Assembly: GCF_004803475.1 (NCBI RefSeq)
Contig: NZ_SRKY01000002.1
Coordinates: 842,855-906,854, forward strand
Length of the DNA: 64,000 nt
Origin: Aliishimia ponticola
GTDB taxonomy: Bacteria > Pseudomonadota > Alphaproteobacteria > Rhodobacterales > Rhodobacteraceae
Direction: 5' to 3'
The notes under the pieces were generated by a model, which worked only from the letters and a program-made list of their open reading frames with translations, searched no databases and was not told where the DNA came from. Both the position numbers and the translations under genes were made by a program. Shown piece by piece: positions 26,138-35,749 of this stretch. Positions within the stretch are counted from its first letter, which is position 1. Each line of letters begins with the position of its first letter.

Positions 26138-27439
26138 TCATTCGCCGGCTTGTTTCGTCTCAAATCGCAGACCTTTGGCGGTGCGTGGCGGGAAGCCCTG
26201 CCATTGGCTGTTGTCCGGTTTGGGAGTTCCGTCCTCGTTCACCGAAACGGCGCTGTCGTCAGAGTTGGGCACGAGGTCGAAATAGGTGGCCTTGTCCGCG
26301 TCGCCCTTCACATGCAGGTCCATGAAGGCTGTCGCGAAATGCTGGGTGATGTTGTTCATCCGCACCGTGTCCCAGACCGCATCGGCGTAATGTTCGAAGG
26401 GCACGAATTCCAGCGTCTCTACCGGCTGATAGCTTTCCGCCGGGGCCGGCATCGGGGCTGCCGCGTTATGGTTGGCGTGATTGAACGTCAGCAGGTGGCG
26501 CGTGGTGCCGCTGGTTTCGTCGAAGATCATCCGCATCGCGTTATAGATCGAAACGTCATCCACGCTGCCTGCAATCAGCATCAACGGGCGCGAGAACCCC
26601 TTCATCCCCTCTGCATCCCAAAAGCCGGTATTGCGCCCCCACGGCCCGATGGCGATCACCGCTTTGAGGCGCGGATCATCGGTCAGCTTTGCGTGGCTTT
26701 CTGTGCCTGCCATATTGGCTTCCAGCAGGCCGCGCGGAGTGCCCCAGGTGTATTCGGTGGACGCTTTCGTGACCCCGGCGCCGCCATAGATCAGCGCCCC
26801 GTAGCCGCCCATGGAATACCCGATCAGCCCAGCCGTGGTCGCATCCGTGATCGCCGCCAGATCCGCGCCGATGACCTCCGGATCGCCCATCTGGTCCAGA
26901 ACGAAACGCTGGTCATGGGGCCGGTTCAGCAGGGTGGAACCGAAAACGGTCTGGTCGGAATAGGTGCTGTCCGTATGGTCGATGGAGACGGTCACATAGC
27001 CCTTGGAGGCGAGGTTTTCGCCAAGATGGCTCATCAGGTAGCGGTTGCCGGGATACCCGTGCGAGATCACGATCACGGGGAAGGTCTCTCCGCTGGCGGG
27101 GGCCGCGTCGCGGGTCGCCATGCCCTGAAGCTGCGTGGCGGTCTGCCCGTCACGGATCACGGTGTCATAGGTGGTGCCGGGCGTGGTGCCAGCCGCCGCA
27201 GGATACCAAAGTTCCACGGTCAGTGGCCGGTCATAGGTCGGGATCGCGTCATCGGTCACATTCAGCACATCGATCCGGCCCGGATCCGACAGTTCCAGCG
27301 TGCGCACGCCGACCGGATAGTCCCCATGTGCGGCCAGTTCCGGCGCGTCGGGGCGGATCGTGTCGATACGGTTCTCGGCCTGCGCCGCGGCGGTCAGGGC
27401 CGCTGCAAAGCCAAAGGTCAAGGCGGTGGTGGTCTTCAT
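26138..27439 (-). CDS. exported alpha/beta hydrolase, dienelactone hydrolase/PAF-acetylhydrolase-like
   Basis: A 433-residue secreted hydrolase: signal peptide MKTTTALTFGFAAALTAAAQA, then LELSDPGRIDVLN and ELWYPAAAGTTPG, the opening of the PAF-acetylhydrolase/chlorophyllase-like group. Catalytic blocks are VIVISHGYPGNRYLMSHLG (oxyanion side), GLIGYSMGGYGALIYGG (nucleophile Ser in GYSMG), LMLIAGSVDDVSIYN (acid) and NHANHNAA (His). The ATG at 27439 has a full AGGAGGA. It should act on ester or lipid substrates in the periplasm. It is divergent from ppk2, across an intergenic region holding an FNR-type box. Confidence 0.8.
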   Translation of the reverse strand: MKTTTALTFGFAAALTAAAQAENRIDTIRPDAPELAAHGDYPVGVRTLELSDPGRIDVLNVTDDAIPTYDRPLTVELWYPAAAGTTPGTTYDTVIRDGQTATQLQGMATRDAAPASGETFPVIVISHGYPGNRYLMSHLGENLASKGYVTVSIDHTDSTYSDQTVFGSTLLNRPHDQRFVLDQMGDPEVIGADLAAITDATTAGLIGYSMGGYGALIYGGAGVTKASTEYTWGTPRGLLEANMAGTESHAKLTDDPRLKAVIAIGPWGRNTGFWDAEGMKGFSRPLMLIAGSVDDVSIYNAMRMIFDETSGTTRHLLTFNHANHNAAAPMPAPAESYQPVETLEFVPFEHYADAVWDTVRMNNITQHFATAFMDLHVKGDADKATYFDLVPNSDDSAVSVNEDGTPKPDNSQWQGFPPRTAKGLRFETKQAGE

Positions 27440-27551
27440 GTGCTGTCCTCCTGTCACACGGGTCGGGATGCCGGGTGTTCTCCCCCGACTCCGGTCTCAA
27501 CCTAGCGTAGGTCTGCCAAAAGACATGTGTGTGACGTAACGGCAGCCCTGC

Positions 27552-27565
27552 TTGATGCAGGTCAA
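27552..27565 (+). promoter_or_regulatory. FNR/FnrL-type operator before ppk2
   Basis: TTGATGCAGGTCAA matches the relaxed FnrL consensus TTGAY-N4-RTCAA at all ten defined bases. Its centre lies about 62 bp before the ppk2 ATG. A -10-like TACTGT at 27590-27595 would place it near -43, close to the class II activating position. Confidence 0.6.
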
Positions 27566-27620
27566 GGCACGGTTTTTGCAGGTGCGGCATACTGTGCAGG
27601 ACATAGCGAAAGGAGAGGTC

Positions 27621-28544
27621 ATGGACGGATCGGCGATGGAAGCGAACCAGCAAGCGAATGGCAAGGCACGGGCGCAGAGCCGCAAAGCCGCGCCAACCCC
27701 GGATGAAATCCGCCGCGCCTTTGAAGGCGGCACCTATCCTTACGACACGAAACTGGCCCGTGCGACCTATGAACGGCGCAAGGCGCGGCTTCAGGCCGAG
27801 TTGCTGAAAGTGCAGCTTTGGGCGCAGGAAACCGGCCAGAAATTCGTGCTGCTGTTCGAAGGGCGCGATGCGGCGGGCAAAGGCGGCACGATCAAGCGCT
27901 TTACGGAACATCTCAATCCGCGCGCAGCCCGCGTCGTCGCGCTGAACAAGCCCACATGGGAAGAGAAGGGCCAGTGGTATTTCCAGCGCTATATTCAGGA
28001 ACTGCCGACCGTGGGCGAAATGGTGTTCTATGATCGGTCTTGGTACAACCGCGCCGGTGTGGAACGGGTGATGGGATTTTGCGAGCCATCCGAATATCTG
28101 GAATTCATGCGCCAAACGCCAGAGCTTGAGCGGATGCTCGTGCGGTCGGGTATCCGCCTTTACAAATACTGGTTCTCGGTCACGCAGGACGAACAGCGCG
28201 CACGGTTCCAAAGCCGCGAGACCGATCCGCTCAAGCAGTGGAAGCTGTCCCCGATCGACAAGGCATCGCTGGGCAAATGGGACGCCTATACCGAGGCGAA
28301 GGAAGCGATGTTCTTCTACACCGACACCGCCGATGCGCCTTGGACTGTGGTCAAGTCGAACGACAAGAAACGTGCGCGTCTGGGCTGCATGACCCATTTC
28401 CTCGCCTCGCTCGATTATCCGGGCAAGGATGTGAAACTGGTTGGTCAGCCCGATCCGTTGATCGTCGGCCAAGCGCATCACGTGATCCACTCGTCAGAGC
28501 ATATCCTTGGCAAGGCGCTGCACCCCGACACGCGCAAATCGTGA
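27621..28544 (+). CDS. ppk2: polyphosphate kinase 2
   Basis: A 307-residue PPK2-family enzyme that transfers phosphate between polyphosphate and nucleotides. Walker A is FEGRDAAGKGGT (about 79-90), Walker B and lid elements are MVFYDRSWYNRAGVERVMGF, and RLYKYWFSVTQDEQRARF and WDAYTEAKEAMF are further family blocks. A single domain of this size fits class I PPK2. The ATG at 27621 follows AAAGGAGAGG at 27609-27618; the frame open from 27552 would run through the FNR box. It is monocistronic. FNR control would tie polyphosphate use to oxygen limitation; that link is inference. Confidence 0.93.
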   Translation: MDGSAMEANQQANGKARAQSRKAAPTPDEIRRAFEGGTYPYDTKLARATYERRKARLQAELLKVQLWAQETGQKFVLLFEGRDAAGKGGTIKRFTEHLNPRAARVVALNKPTWEEKGQWYFQRYIQELPTVGEMVFYDRSWYNRAGVERVMGFCEPSEYLEFMRQTPELERMLVRSGIRLYKYWFSVTQDEQRARFQSRETDPLKQWKLSPIDKASLGKWDAYTEAKEAMFFYTDTADAPWTVVKSNDKKRARLGCMTHFLASLDYPGKDVKLVGQPDPLIVGQAHHVIHSSEHILGKALHPDTRKS

Positions 28545-28562
28545 TCTGGTCTGCCGGCGGTG

Positions 28563-28591
28563 GACAGGTTCGGGCGGGGTGGGAGCCTGTC
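28563..28591. terminator. hairpin between convergent ppk2 and haem-membrane gene
   Basis: GACAGGTTC pairs with GAGCCTGTC (nine pairs, one G-U) over an 11-base G-rich loop. It begins 19 bp after the ppk2 stop and overlaps the stop of the convergent gene ending at 28590. No T-tract follows, so it is only a possible terminator. Confidence 0.35.
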
Positions 28592-29180
28592 AGCGGCGTT
28601 TGAGCATCCTGCCCGGTTTGGCTTTGACGACGGCATAGGCTGTCGCGGTAAGGGCTGCGGCACATAGGGCCAACTTTGACAGGGTGCCCATCGTGCCGTC
28701 GATCAGCACCGCGTGCGCGGCGGTGGTAAGCACCGCCAATGTCACGGCGACAAGGTGGCTCAGCCGCCAGACGCGCGGTGACAGACGCCTTCGCAACGCA
28801 GCGAAAAACGCCGCGCCAAAGATCGCCCACATGGCTAGCGCGCCCCAGATCGAAAACGGCGTGGGGGAGCGGAAAAGCAACACGTCCACCACATCCGGCG
28901 GGCTGGTGATCCAAAGGCCGGCAATGTGGATGACAACCATCAGAACCAGTGCCACGCCGATGACCCTGTGCCAGCGTCGCCCGTCAATGCCGGGAAGTAG
29001 CCGCCGGATCAGAAGCGGCTGCAACAGCAACAGCGCAAGCCCGGCCACCCCCGCGAAACCTGCCGCGATATAGACCGGCTGGCGCCATTGCAGCAGCGGG
29101 CTGGTGGCGGCGATGGCAAGCGGGCCAAGCGTCAGTGCGCCAACAAGCGCCCCGATCAACGTGGCCCTGCGCCCGGACAT
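28590..29180 (-). CDS. ferric reductase-like/cytochrome b-type membrane protein
   Basis: A 196-residue protein with about six membrane spans. His residues in spans (RWHRVIGVALVLMVVIHIAG and RLSHLVAVTLAVLTTAAHAV) have the paired spacing of ferric-reductase-like haem-binding proteins, a group that includes MsrQ. It probably carries electrons across the inner membrane to a periplasmic partner. It ends at GRMLKRR. It starts 6 bp after the Tat-exported protein gene, so the two form an operon. No flavin or NAD domain is fused, so an electron donor must be separate. Confidence 0.72.
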   Translation of the reverse strand: MSGRRATLIGALVGALTLGPLAIAATSPLLQWRQPVYIAAGFAGVAGLALLLLQPLLIRRLLPGIDGRRWHRVIGVALVLMVVIHIAGLWITSPPDVVDVLLFRSPTPFSIWGALAMWAIFGAAFFAALRRRLSPRVWRLSHLVAVTLAVLTTAAHAVLIDGTMGTLSKLALCAAALTATAYAVVKAKPGRMLKRR

Positions 29181-29186
29181 GCGCGC

Positions 29187-29666
29187 TCAGGCAGGTTGCA
29201 GGACGAAATGCGCGGACAGTTGGGTGTCCGAGGTGCGCGGCAACAATGGTCTGAGGAAGACGGATTTGAATGCGTCACTGTCATAGGCGACGTGGCCATG
29301 GGCCTGCCCGAAGGCGGGCACGATTTGGGGCATTTCCAGCCGGAATTCACCATTCTCATCGGTCAGAGTCGCGCCGTGGCTTTCGGGGTCGCGCTCATGC
29401 CCTTCGGTCGTATGGGCCCAGACCTGAATGCGCTGACCGGGCAGCGGCGCACCATCGCCCGCGCGGCGCACAGTGCCTGTCATCCAAAAGCCGCCATTGC
29501 CGATCCGTTCGACGATGGGCGCGCCGGGGCGATAGTTATTGGCCCCGCCGCGCATCGTCTGGGTCGGGGCGATCTCGGCGGCGCGCGCCGGCACAAGAAG
29601 GCCAGAGGCAAGCGTGGCGGCACCAGCGGCGACAAAGGTTCGACGGGTGAGGGCGGTCAGGGTCAT
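29187..29666 (-). CDS. Tat-exported protein with intradiol-dioxygenase-like beta fold
   Basis: A 159-residue protein with a twin-arginine signal (LTRRTFVAAGAATLASGLL, cleavage after ARA). The mature part resembles the beta-sandwich of intradiol ring-cleavage dioxygenases: GNGGFWMTGTVRRAGDGAPLPG, RIQVWAHTTEGHERD, HGATLTDENGEFRLEMP and AHGHVAYDSD. Clear Tyr-Tyr-His-His iron ligands are not obvious, so catalysis is doubtful. The Tat signal suggests folding or cofactor loading before export. It is paired with the ferric-reductase-like gene 6 bp downstream, suggesting a redox partnership. Function unresolved. Confidence 0.68.
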   Translation of the reverse strand: MTLTALTRRTFVAAGAATLASGLLVPARAAEIAPTQTMRGGANNYRPGAPIVERIGNGGFWMTGTVRRAGDGAPLPGQRIQVWAHTTEGHERDPESHGATLTDENGEFRLEMPQIVPAFGQAHGHVAYDSDAFKSVFLRPLLPRTSDTQLSAHFVLQPA

Positions 29667-29792
29667 GGGACAGTCTCCTGCTCAGGACGTATCAGGTTGC
29701 AACCCTAGATAATCCCGGACGCCGCGAAGGCGAAGTGGCTGCACGGGATCGTGAACGGCGAATATCGTGAACTGGGGATTTCGCCCCAGCGG

Positions 29793-30119
29793 TCATCTGA
29801 AAAAGCTGCGGCGGGCTTCGCGGGCCATATTCCTGCGCATCTCCAGCTCGGCGATGCGGGTTTGCAGGGTGCGGCGGTCTTCGGGTGACTCGGTCTGCGC
29901 CAAGGCGGCGCGGGCCGCGTCCAGCTCTTTTTGCAGGGTGAATTCTTCGGGCACGACGCCCGCCTCTGCGGCCATGCGCATCGCGGCGGACAGCCCGGCA
30001 TCCTCGCCCACGGGGCGATCCGGCAGCGGCGCGCCTTCGCCCTTCAGACCGGACAGTTTCCCCTCCGCCTCGGCACGGCGAAGTTGACGTTCGATCATAC
30101 GGTTCAGCGCGGATAACAT
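29793..30119 (-). CDS. DUF1992 (DnaJC28-type) protein
   Basis: A 108-residue helical protein matching DUF1992, the conserved domain of DnaJ homologue subfamily C member 28. RMIERQLRRAEAEGKLSGLKGEGAPLP is the typical core (the family writes it I-x-x-A-x-x-x-G-x-F-D-x-L-x-G-x-G-x-P). A charged alpha-helical tail with LEMRRNMAREARRSF follows. There is no J domain. It lies 32 bp from the valS 3' end on the same strand, so it may be the last gene of a valS transcript. Molecular role unknown. Confidence 0.8.
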   Translation of the reverse strand: MLSALNRMIERQLRRAEAEGKLSGLKGEGAPLPDRPVGEDAGLSAAMRMAAEAGVVPEEFTLQKELDAARAALAQTESPEDRRTLQTRIAELEMRRNMAREARRSFFR

Positions 30120-30151
30120 GGGACCGAGTGTATCCCGGCCCGGCCGTCGTG

Positions 30152-33100
30152 TCAGCCCAATTCTGCGAGCCGCGCGAGCGCTTCTTTCAGCTTGGCTTCC
30201 TCGCCCTGACGCTCTTCGAGGTTAGCGCGGGTTTCGGCCACGACCTCTGCCGGGGCGCTCTCGGCGAATTTCGGGTTCTTGAGACGCCCGGCCAAGCCGC
30301 CGATTTCCTTGGCCAGTTTGCCAAGCGTCTTTTCCAGCCGTGCCTTTTCCTCGGCCACGTCGATCACACCTTCCAGCGGCAGGCCGAACTCTCCGCCCGG
30401 CAGGCCCAGCGTGACGGTGCCTTTCGGGAAGCTGTCGACCTCTTCCAGCGTTTCGATCCGCGCCAGCCGCTTGATCAGCGCCTCGTTGGCCTCGAACGCC
30501 GCACGGGCGCGGGGCGTAAAGCCCTTGACGACCATTGGCACATAGGCCCCGGCAGGCACATGCATCTGCGCACGGGCTGACCGGGTTTCCTCGATGATCC
30601 GGATGGTCCAGCCAAGTTCCGCATCCGCGTCCTCATCCACCAGTTCGGCGGCGGTATAGGTCGGCCAATCGGCATGGATCAGATGCTTGGGCCGGGCTTT
30701 CTGCCGCCAAAGCTCTTCGGTGATGAAGGGCATGATCGGGTGCAGCAGGATCAGGCATTGATCCAAAACCCAGGCATAGGTCGCGCGGGTTTCGGCAATC
30801 GCATCGGCGTCACCGCCATCGAAAACCGGCTTGGTGAATTCCAGATACCAGTCGCAGAACACGCCCCAGACGAACTTGTAAAGCGCATCGGCCGCATCAT
30901 TGAACCGGAAGTCGGCAAGGGCCGCATCCACCGCCTCGCGCGTTTTTGCGACCTCGCCCTTGATCCATTTGTTCAGCGCCAGTGTGGCCTCGGGGGCGGG
31001 GTCGGCATGAGGCACCTCCATGACGCCCTTCATTTCGCCATAGCTGGCCGAATTCCACAGCTTGGTGCCGAAGTTACGATAGCCCTTGATCCGCTCCATA
31101 TCGAGCTTGAGCACACCGCCAAGCGCCGCCATCGCCGCCGAAGAAAACCGCAAGGCATCCGCGCCGAACTCGTCGATCACCTCAAGCGGGTCCACCACAT
31201 TGCCAAGCGATTTGGACATCTTCTTGCCCTTGGCGTCGCGCACGAGGCCATGCAGATAGACCGTGTCGAACGGTTTCTGCCCGGTGACGGCATATTGCAT
31301 CATCATCATCCGCGCGACCCAGAAGAACAAGATGTCCTGCCCCGTGATCAGGGTCGAGGTCGGGAAATACCGCTTCAGCGCATCGGTGTCCTCGGGCCAG
31401 CCAAGCGTCCCGATGGGCCAAAGCCCGGAAGAAAACCACGTGTCCAGCACATCGGGATCGCGCCAAACCGGATAGACCAGCTTGGTCGGATCCTGATCGA
31501 TCTCGTACTGGGCCAGCGATTGCGCCAGTTTCTCGGTCGCGTCCGCGCGGCTTTCCGCCTCGATCACCGTCGCGTGGTTGAGAGGCACGGGCAAGACCGC
31601 CTCATCATCCATGAATTTCGCTTTGACCGCGTCGAAATCCGCCGCGCAATGGGCATGTTCCTCACCCGGCAGCAAACGCTGATCCAGCAGGAAACGTCCC
31701 ATCTCGACCGCGTCGAGCGCCCCATCGCCTTCATCATCCTGAAAGCCGGTGCCGTTCAGGTTCAGGCCATACCAAACCGGAATCTGATGGCCCCACCACA
31801 GCTGGCGCGAGATGCACCAAGGCTCGATATTGTCCAGCCAGTGATAATAGGTCTTCTCGCCGCTCTCGGGGATGATCTTCACGTCACCGCCGCGCACCGC
31901 GTCCAGCGCAGGGCCGACCACCTTCTCGGCATCCACGAACCACTGGTCGGTCAGCATCGGCTCGATCACGACCTTCGACCGGTCGCCAAAGGGCTGCATG
32001 ATCGGCTTGTTCTCGACCAGCGGCACGGATACCTCGACCTCGTTACCGTCCTCATCGGTCTGAACTTCCGTGGTCATGACCGCCAGCCCTTCGGCCGTGA
32101 TCTGCTCGACCACCGCCTTGCGCGCCTCGAACCGGTCCAGTCCGCGCAGCTCGTCCGGTACAAGGTTGATCGCATCGGCTTCGGCTTCGGACAAGCTGCG
32201 CTTGCCTTCGGCCACCGCCATCGCAATCGCCGCTTCCTCGGCATAGGGCGCCCCATCGGCGCGCATCGCGCCCTTGGTGTCCATCAGCCGGTACATTGGA
32301 ATCCCGCCGCGCTTGGCGACTTCGTAGTCGTTGAAATCATGCGCCCCGGTGATCTTCACCGCACCCGATCCGAAATCGGGATCGGGATACTCATCGGTGA
32401 TGATCGGGATCAGGCGGCGATGCTCTTTCGGCCCGACCGGAATTTCGCAGAACTTGCCCACGATCGGCGCATAGCGCGCATCGCCCGGATGCACCGCAAC
32501 CGCGCCATCGCCTAGCATCGTCTCCGGCCGCGTCGTCGCAATAGAGATATAATCCCGCGTCTCGCGAAAGATCACTTCGCCGTCTTCATTGTTCTCCAAA
32601 TACTCATATGTCTCGCCACCGGCCAAGGGGTACTTGAAGTGCCACATATGCCCGGCGACTTCCACATTCTCGACCTCAAGATCGGAAATCGCCGTTTCGA
32701 ATTTGGGGTCCCAGTTGACCAGCCGTTTGCCGCGATAAATCAGACCCTTCTGGTAGAGGTCGACAAAAACCTTGATGACCGCATCATGGAAATTCCCATC
32801 CTCCCCCTCGGGGGCAGAGGGCGCGCCGGACATGGTGAACGCCTCGCGCGACCAATCGCAACTCGCGCCCAGCCGTTTCAACTGGCCGATAATATTCCCG
32901 CGCGACTTGATCTTCTGCTCCCAGACGCGCTTTTCAAACGCTTCCCGGCCCATTTCCGCCCGCGACGGCTCGCCATTGGCGGCCATCTCGCGTTCGGTCA
33001 CCATCTGCGTGGCAATGCCCGCGTGGTCGGTGCCAGGCTGCCAAAGCGTGTCAAAACCCTGCATGCGCTTCCAGCGGATCAGGATGTCCTGCAACGTGTT

Positions 33101-33274
33101 GTTGAACGCGTGGCCCATATGCAGTGCGCCGGTCACGTTCGGGGGCGGGATCATGATGCAATAGGCTGAGGCCTCGGGCTTTGCGTTCGCCCCGGCGGTG
33201 AAACAGCCCGCTTCCTCCCACATCTGGTACAGGCGCGGCTCGGCTGTTGCGGCGTCGAATTTTCCCAATGCCAT
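30152..33274 (-). CDS. valS: valyl-tRNA synthetase
   Basis: A 1040-residue class I synthetase charging tRNA-Val. [16 protein letters not shown] contains the HIGH-type motif and [14 protein letters not shown] the KMSKS loop. The editing domain lies between ([17 protein letters not shown]). The anticodon-binding region (DKPVFDGG-like segment) and a C-terminal coiled-coil ([20 protein letters not shown]) follow. The ATG at 33274 begins [19 protein letters not shown]; longer open frames upstream are not coding. It is longer than E. coli ValRS (about 950), mainly through loops in the editing region. It is divergent from the ZntB-like gene. Confidence 0.96.
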   Translation of the reverse strand: MALGKFDAATAEPRLYQMWEEAGCFTAGANAKPEASAYCIMIPPPNVTGALHMGHAFNNTLQDILIRWKRMQGFDTLWQPGTDHAGIATQMVTEREMAANGEPSRAEMGREAFEKRVWEQKIKSRGNIIGQLKRLGASCDWSREAFTMSGAPSAPEGEDGNFHDAVIKVFVDLYQKGLIYRGKRLVNWDPKFETAISDLEVENVEVAGHMWHFKYPLAGGETYEYLENNEDGEVIFRETRDYISIATTRPETMLGDGAVAVHPGDARYAPIVGKFCEIPVGPKEHRRLIPIITDEYPDPDFGSGAVKITGAHDFNDYEVAKRGGIPMYRLMDTKGAMRADGAPYAEEAAIAMAVAEGKRSLSEAEADAINLVPDELRGLDRFEARKAVVEQITAEGLAVMTTEVQTDEDGNEVEVSVPLVENKPIMQPFGDRSKVVIEPMLTDQWFVDAEKVVGPALDAVRGGDVKIIPESGEKTYYHWLDNIEPWCISRQLWWGHQIPVWYGLNLNGTGFQDDEGDGALDAVEMGRFLLDQRLLPGEEHAHCAADFDAVKAKFMDDEAVLPVPLNHATVIEAESRADATEKLAQSLAQYEIDQDPTKLVYPVWRDPDVLDTWFSSGLWPIGTLGWPEDTDALKRYFPTSTLITGQDILFFWVARMMMMQYAVTGQKPFDTVYLHGLVRDAKGKKMSKSLGNVVDPLEVIDEFGADALRFSSAAMAALGGVLKLDMERIKGYRNFGTKLWNSASYGEMKGVMEVPHADPAPEATLALNKWIKGEVAKTREAVDAALADFRFNDAADALYKFVWGVFCDWYLEFTKPVFDGGDADAIAETRATYAWVLDQCLILLHPIMPFITEELWRQKARPKHLIHADWPTYTAAELVDEDADAELGWTIRIIEETRSARAQMHVPAGAYVPMVVKGFTPRARAAFEANEALIKRLARIETLEEVDSFPKGTVTLGLPGGEFGLPLEGVIDVAEEKARLEKTLGKLAKEIGGLAGRLKNPKFAESAPAEVVAETRANLEERQGEEAKLKEALARLAELG

Positions 33275-33445
33275 TGCGATGGTCCCCAATTGATATTGCG
33301 AGGCGGGGATACCGCTAAGCGCGAGCGAGGGAAAGCCCCTTGGCCGCTTGGCCCGCCTGCGTTCGTGTAATCGCATGGGCGCGGTGACGGCGTGACAACC
33401 GCGTGCGGGCGCGCCATGTTGGGCGGACCTGAAATGAGGCAGAGC

Positions 33446-34354
33446 ATGATTGAAGAGTGGCAGCACCCGTCCGGGTTTCGTTGGGATCACGTCAAACTGG
33501 ATGTTGCGGGGCGCGCATGGCTGGATCAATCCGGCCTCGACCCGCTGGTGATCGAGGCGCTGGCCGCGCCGGATACGCGCCCGCGTGCGACGTTCTACGA
33601 CGATGGTGCTGTCGTCTTCCTGCGCGGGGTCAATACTAATGAAGGGGCCGAGGCAGAGGATATGGTCTCTGTCCGGATGTGGGTGGAACCGGGGCGCGTG
33701 GTCTCGGTCTGGTTGCGGCCATTGCGGGCGGTGGCCCAGTTGCGCAGCGCGTCCGATCTGGGCTCTGGGCCGGATGGGCCCGGCGCGTTTGTCAGCCAAT
33801 TGGCGCTGAATCTCTCCGAAACTGCGGCGCCGGTGATCTCGGACCTGGCCGATCGCGTGGACGCGCTGGAGGAATCGCTGGTCGACCCGGCGGTAAAGAT
33901 ACCGCGCGCCGCGCTGACCCGTTTGCGCCGCACCGTGATCGCGCTGCGCCGCTACTTCTCGCCCCAGCGCGACGCATTGTCGGAACTGCATCATGTGCAT
34001 ATCCCTTGGATTACCGACCAGGACCGCGACCGTCTGGCCGAGGCGACAGACCGCATGGCGCGCCTGACCGAAGAGTTGGAGGCGCTGGGCCACCGGACGC
34101 AGGTGCTTCAGGATCACATCGCGGCGCGGCAGGCGGATGACCTGAACCGGCAGATGTATCTGCTGTCCGTGGTGGCGGCGCTGTTCTTACCGCTGGGCTT
34201 CGTGACAGGGCTTCTGGGCGTCAATGTCGGCGGGCTGCCGGGGACACATAGCGATATCGCCTTCTGGATCGTCTGCGCCTTGATGGTGGCGCTTGGCCTG
34301 CTGCAATGGTGGATCTTCCGCGCCGCGGGCATCGTTCGGCGCGGCGACGACTGA
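33446..34354 (+). CDS. CorA/ZntB-family metal ion transporter
   Basis: A 302-residue CorA-superfamily protein. A soluble N-terminal domain (1-235) with long helices is followed by two membrane spans (about 240-262 and 272-292). The loop between them reads [12 protein letters not shown], the variant of the GMN motif typical of ZntB (GVNVGG), so zinc or another divalent metal is more likely than magnesium. ATG 33446 with an upstream GAGG is preferred; ATG 33434 is possible. It is divergent from valS. Confidence 0.82.
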   Translation: MIEEWQHPSGFRWDHVKLDVAGRAWLDQSGLDPLVIEALAAPDTRPRATFYDDGAVVFLRGVNTNEGAEAEDMVSVRMWVEPGRVVSVWLRPLRAVAQLRSASDLGSGPDGPGAFVSQLALNLSETAAPVISDLADRVDALEESLVDPAVKIPRAALTRLRRTVIALRRYFSPQRDALSELHHVHIPWITDQDRDRLAEATDRMARLTEELEALGHRTQVLQDHIAARQADDLNRQMYLLSVVAALFLPLGFVTGLLGVNVGGLPGTHSDIAFWIVCALMVALGLLQWWIFRAAGIVRRGDD

Positions 34355-34480
34355 CGCCGCGGCGTCGGGACCGACCGCACCTAACGGTTGCGCCGCAGGG
34401 GGTCTGGATTCCCCTACTGGTTGAAAGCATCATTTTGTGGCATGCTTCCCCTATTACGAGAAATTTTTTGGGAGGTTGCT

Positions 34481-35125
34481 ATGCCACAAGTAGATATTGC
34501 CGCGGAAACACAGGCCCTGCCTTTGGGCTATTATCTGTCCGCACCGTTGACTGCTGCTATCGAAGCTCAGGCGCTTTCGGCCCATTCCACCGTTGAATTC
34601 GTGGATATCCTGGGCACGGATGAATTCGGCGCGCTGCGCACGATGGAGTTCAAATACCTCAAGGGGATCACAGATCCGTCCGATGGGTCACTGACCCAAG
34701 AGGAGGTGACGCTGACCGTGCCGACATTGGCCATGGTCGAAGCGCCACATATGTCGATCGAGAACCTCAGCGTCGATTTCGAGTTCAAGATCAAGGACGT
34801 GATCACCAAGTCGAACCAGCTCAAGCTGAGTTCCAGCGCCTCGACGGAATTTCAGCACTCCACGCAGGTGAAGGCGCAGACCAGTGGCCTTGCCGCATTC
34901 CTGTTCGGCAAGGCCAATGTGACCAGTTCGACCAGTTTCAAGGCGAATATGAACGTCTCGGCCGCGTATCAACGCAATGCCGCGCAGAACACGGAGCGTC
35001 AGGCCACGCTGAAGATGAGCATGACCGCCAAGCAACGTGTGCCTGAAGGGTTCAAACGGGTGCTCGACATATTTGCCGATGCGATTTCCAGCCAGGCCGA
35101 TACCGATGACGGGGGCAACTCCTGA
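34481..35125 (+). CDS. DUF2589-like protein A, first gene of a three-gene cassette
   Basis: A 214-residue protein of unknown function with no signal peptide, Cys or Trp. The N-terminal LGYYLSAPLTAAIEAQALSA (15-34) followed by STVEFVDILG matches the opening of DUF2589 proteins. A central beta-rich region has alternating hydrophobic residues (VEAPHMSIENLSVDFEFKIK, 86-105). The middle is Ser/Thr/Ala-rich and low in charge (about 115-165), and the end is KMSMTAKQRVPEGFKRVLDI. A GGGAGG ribosome binding site lies at 34470-34475. Its TGA overlaps the next gene's ATG (TGATG), so the two are coupled. It looks like a structural or scaffold protein rather than an enzyme; that is inference. Confidence 0.75.
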   Translation: MPQVDIAAETQALPLGYYLSAPLTAAIEAQALSAHSTVEFVDILGTDEFGALRTMEFKYLKGITDPSDGSLTQEEVTLTVPTLAMVEAPHMSIENLSVDFEFKIKDVITKSNQLKLSSSASTEFQHSTQVKAQTSGLAAFLFGKANVTSSTSFKANMNVSAAYQRNAAQNTERQATLKMSMTAKQRVPEGFKRVLDIFADAISSQADTDDGGNS

Positions 35126-35727
35126 TGGAAGACGAAGACTACGATATCGGTACGCTTTTGGGTGGCCCCGTGCGGGCCATTCAAGAGGCGCAGATCGCGG
35201 CAGAGCGCGAATATATGCAGTTCCTGCTCGATTACGGGCTGGAAGAAACCACGCGCAAGGAAGACGGCAAGGAGGTGCCGGATCTCAAACTGCGCGAGAT
35301 CAGCTTTGGCATGACCCGTGCGATCAGCAACCCGGCCGCGCCGGGCGAGGTGGTGGAAACGCAAGCGCGTGTGCGTGCCCCGCTGTTGTCGCTGGTGCAG
35401 ATGCCGGCCATCGGGATCGAAGAGGCGACGATAGAGCTTGATCTTGATGTGCGCAGCGAAACCGAGGCCGAGGAAAAGGCGCCCGCGCCTGCGGCTGGCG
35501 ACCGCCCGGTGATCGCGCGCGAGGCGCTGCTGCCCAAATCGCGGGTGGTGACGACGGCGCGGCTGAAGGGCAATGTCTCCAACGCGACGACGACCCGGAA
35601 TTTCCGGACCCATGGCAAGCTCAACGTCAAGATGGTGCTGCGTGCGGCCCATGATGACGATCTGCATGGGCGTCTGGCACGGCTGGCCGGGGACGCGGTA
35701 TCGACCTTGGCGGACGTGCCGGAATAG
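35125..35727 (+). CDS. DUF2589-like protein B
   Basis: A 200-residue paralogue of the preceding protein. IGTLLGGPVRAIQEAQIAAE (8-27) aligns with the SAPLTAAIEAQ block of protein A. LLSLVQMPAIGIEEATIELD (88-107) aligns with the beta-strand region MVEAPHMSIENLSVDFEF. The C-terminal HGKLNVKMVLRAAHDDDLHG (163-182) takes the place of the KMSMTAKQRVPEG end. An acidic, Ala/Pro-rich linker (110-125) is unique to this copy, and the overall charge is more acidic. The start overlaps the previous stop as TGATG. Two unequal paralogues made in tandem suggest a hetero-oligomer. No enzyme motif is visible. Confidence 0.72.
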   Translation: MEDEDYDIGTLLGGPVRAIQEAQIAAEREYMQFLLDYGLEETTRKEDGKEVPDLKLREISFGMTRAISNPAAPGEVVETQARVRAPLLSLVQMPAIGIEEATIELDLDVRSETEAEEKAPAPAAGDRPVIAREALLPKSRVVTTARLKGNVSNATTTRNFRTHGKLNVKMVLRAAHDDDLHGRLARLAGDAVSTLADVPE

Positions 35728-35749
35728 TGTGGGAAAGGGAGTGTGAGAC

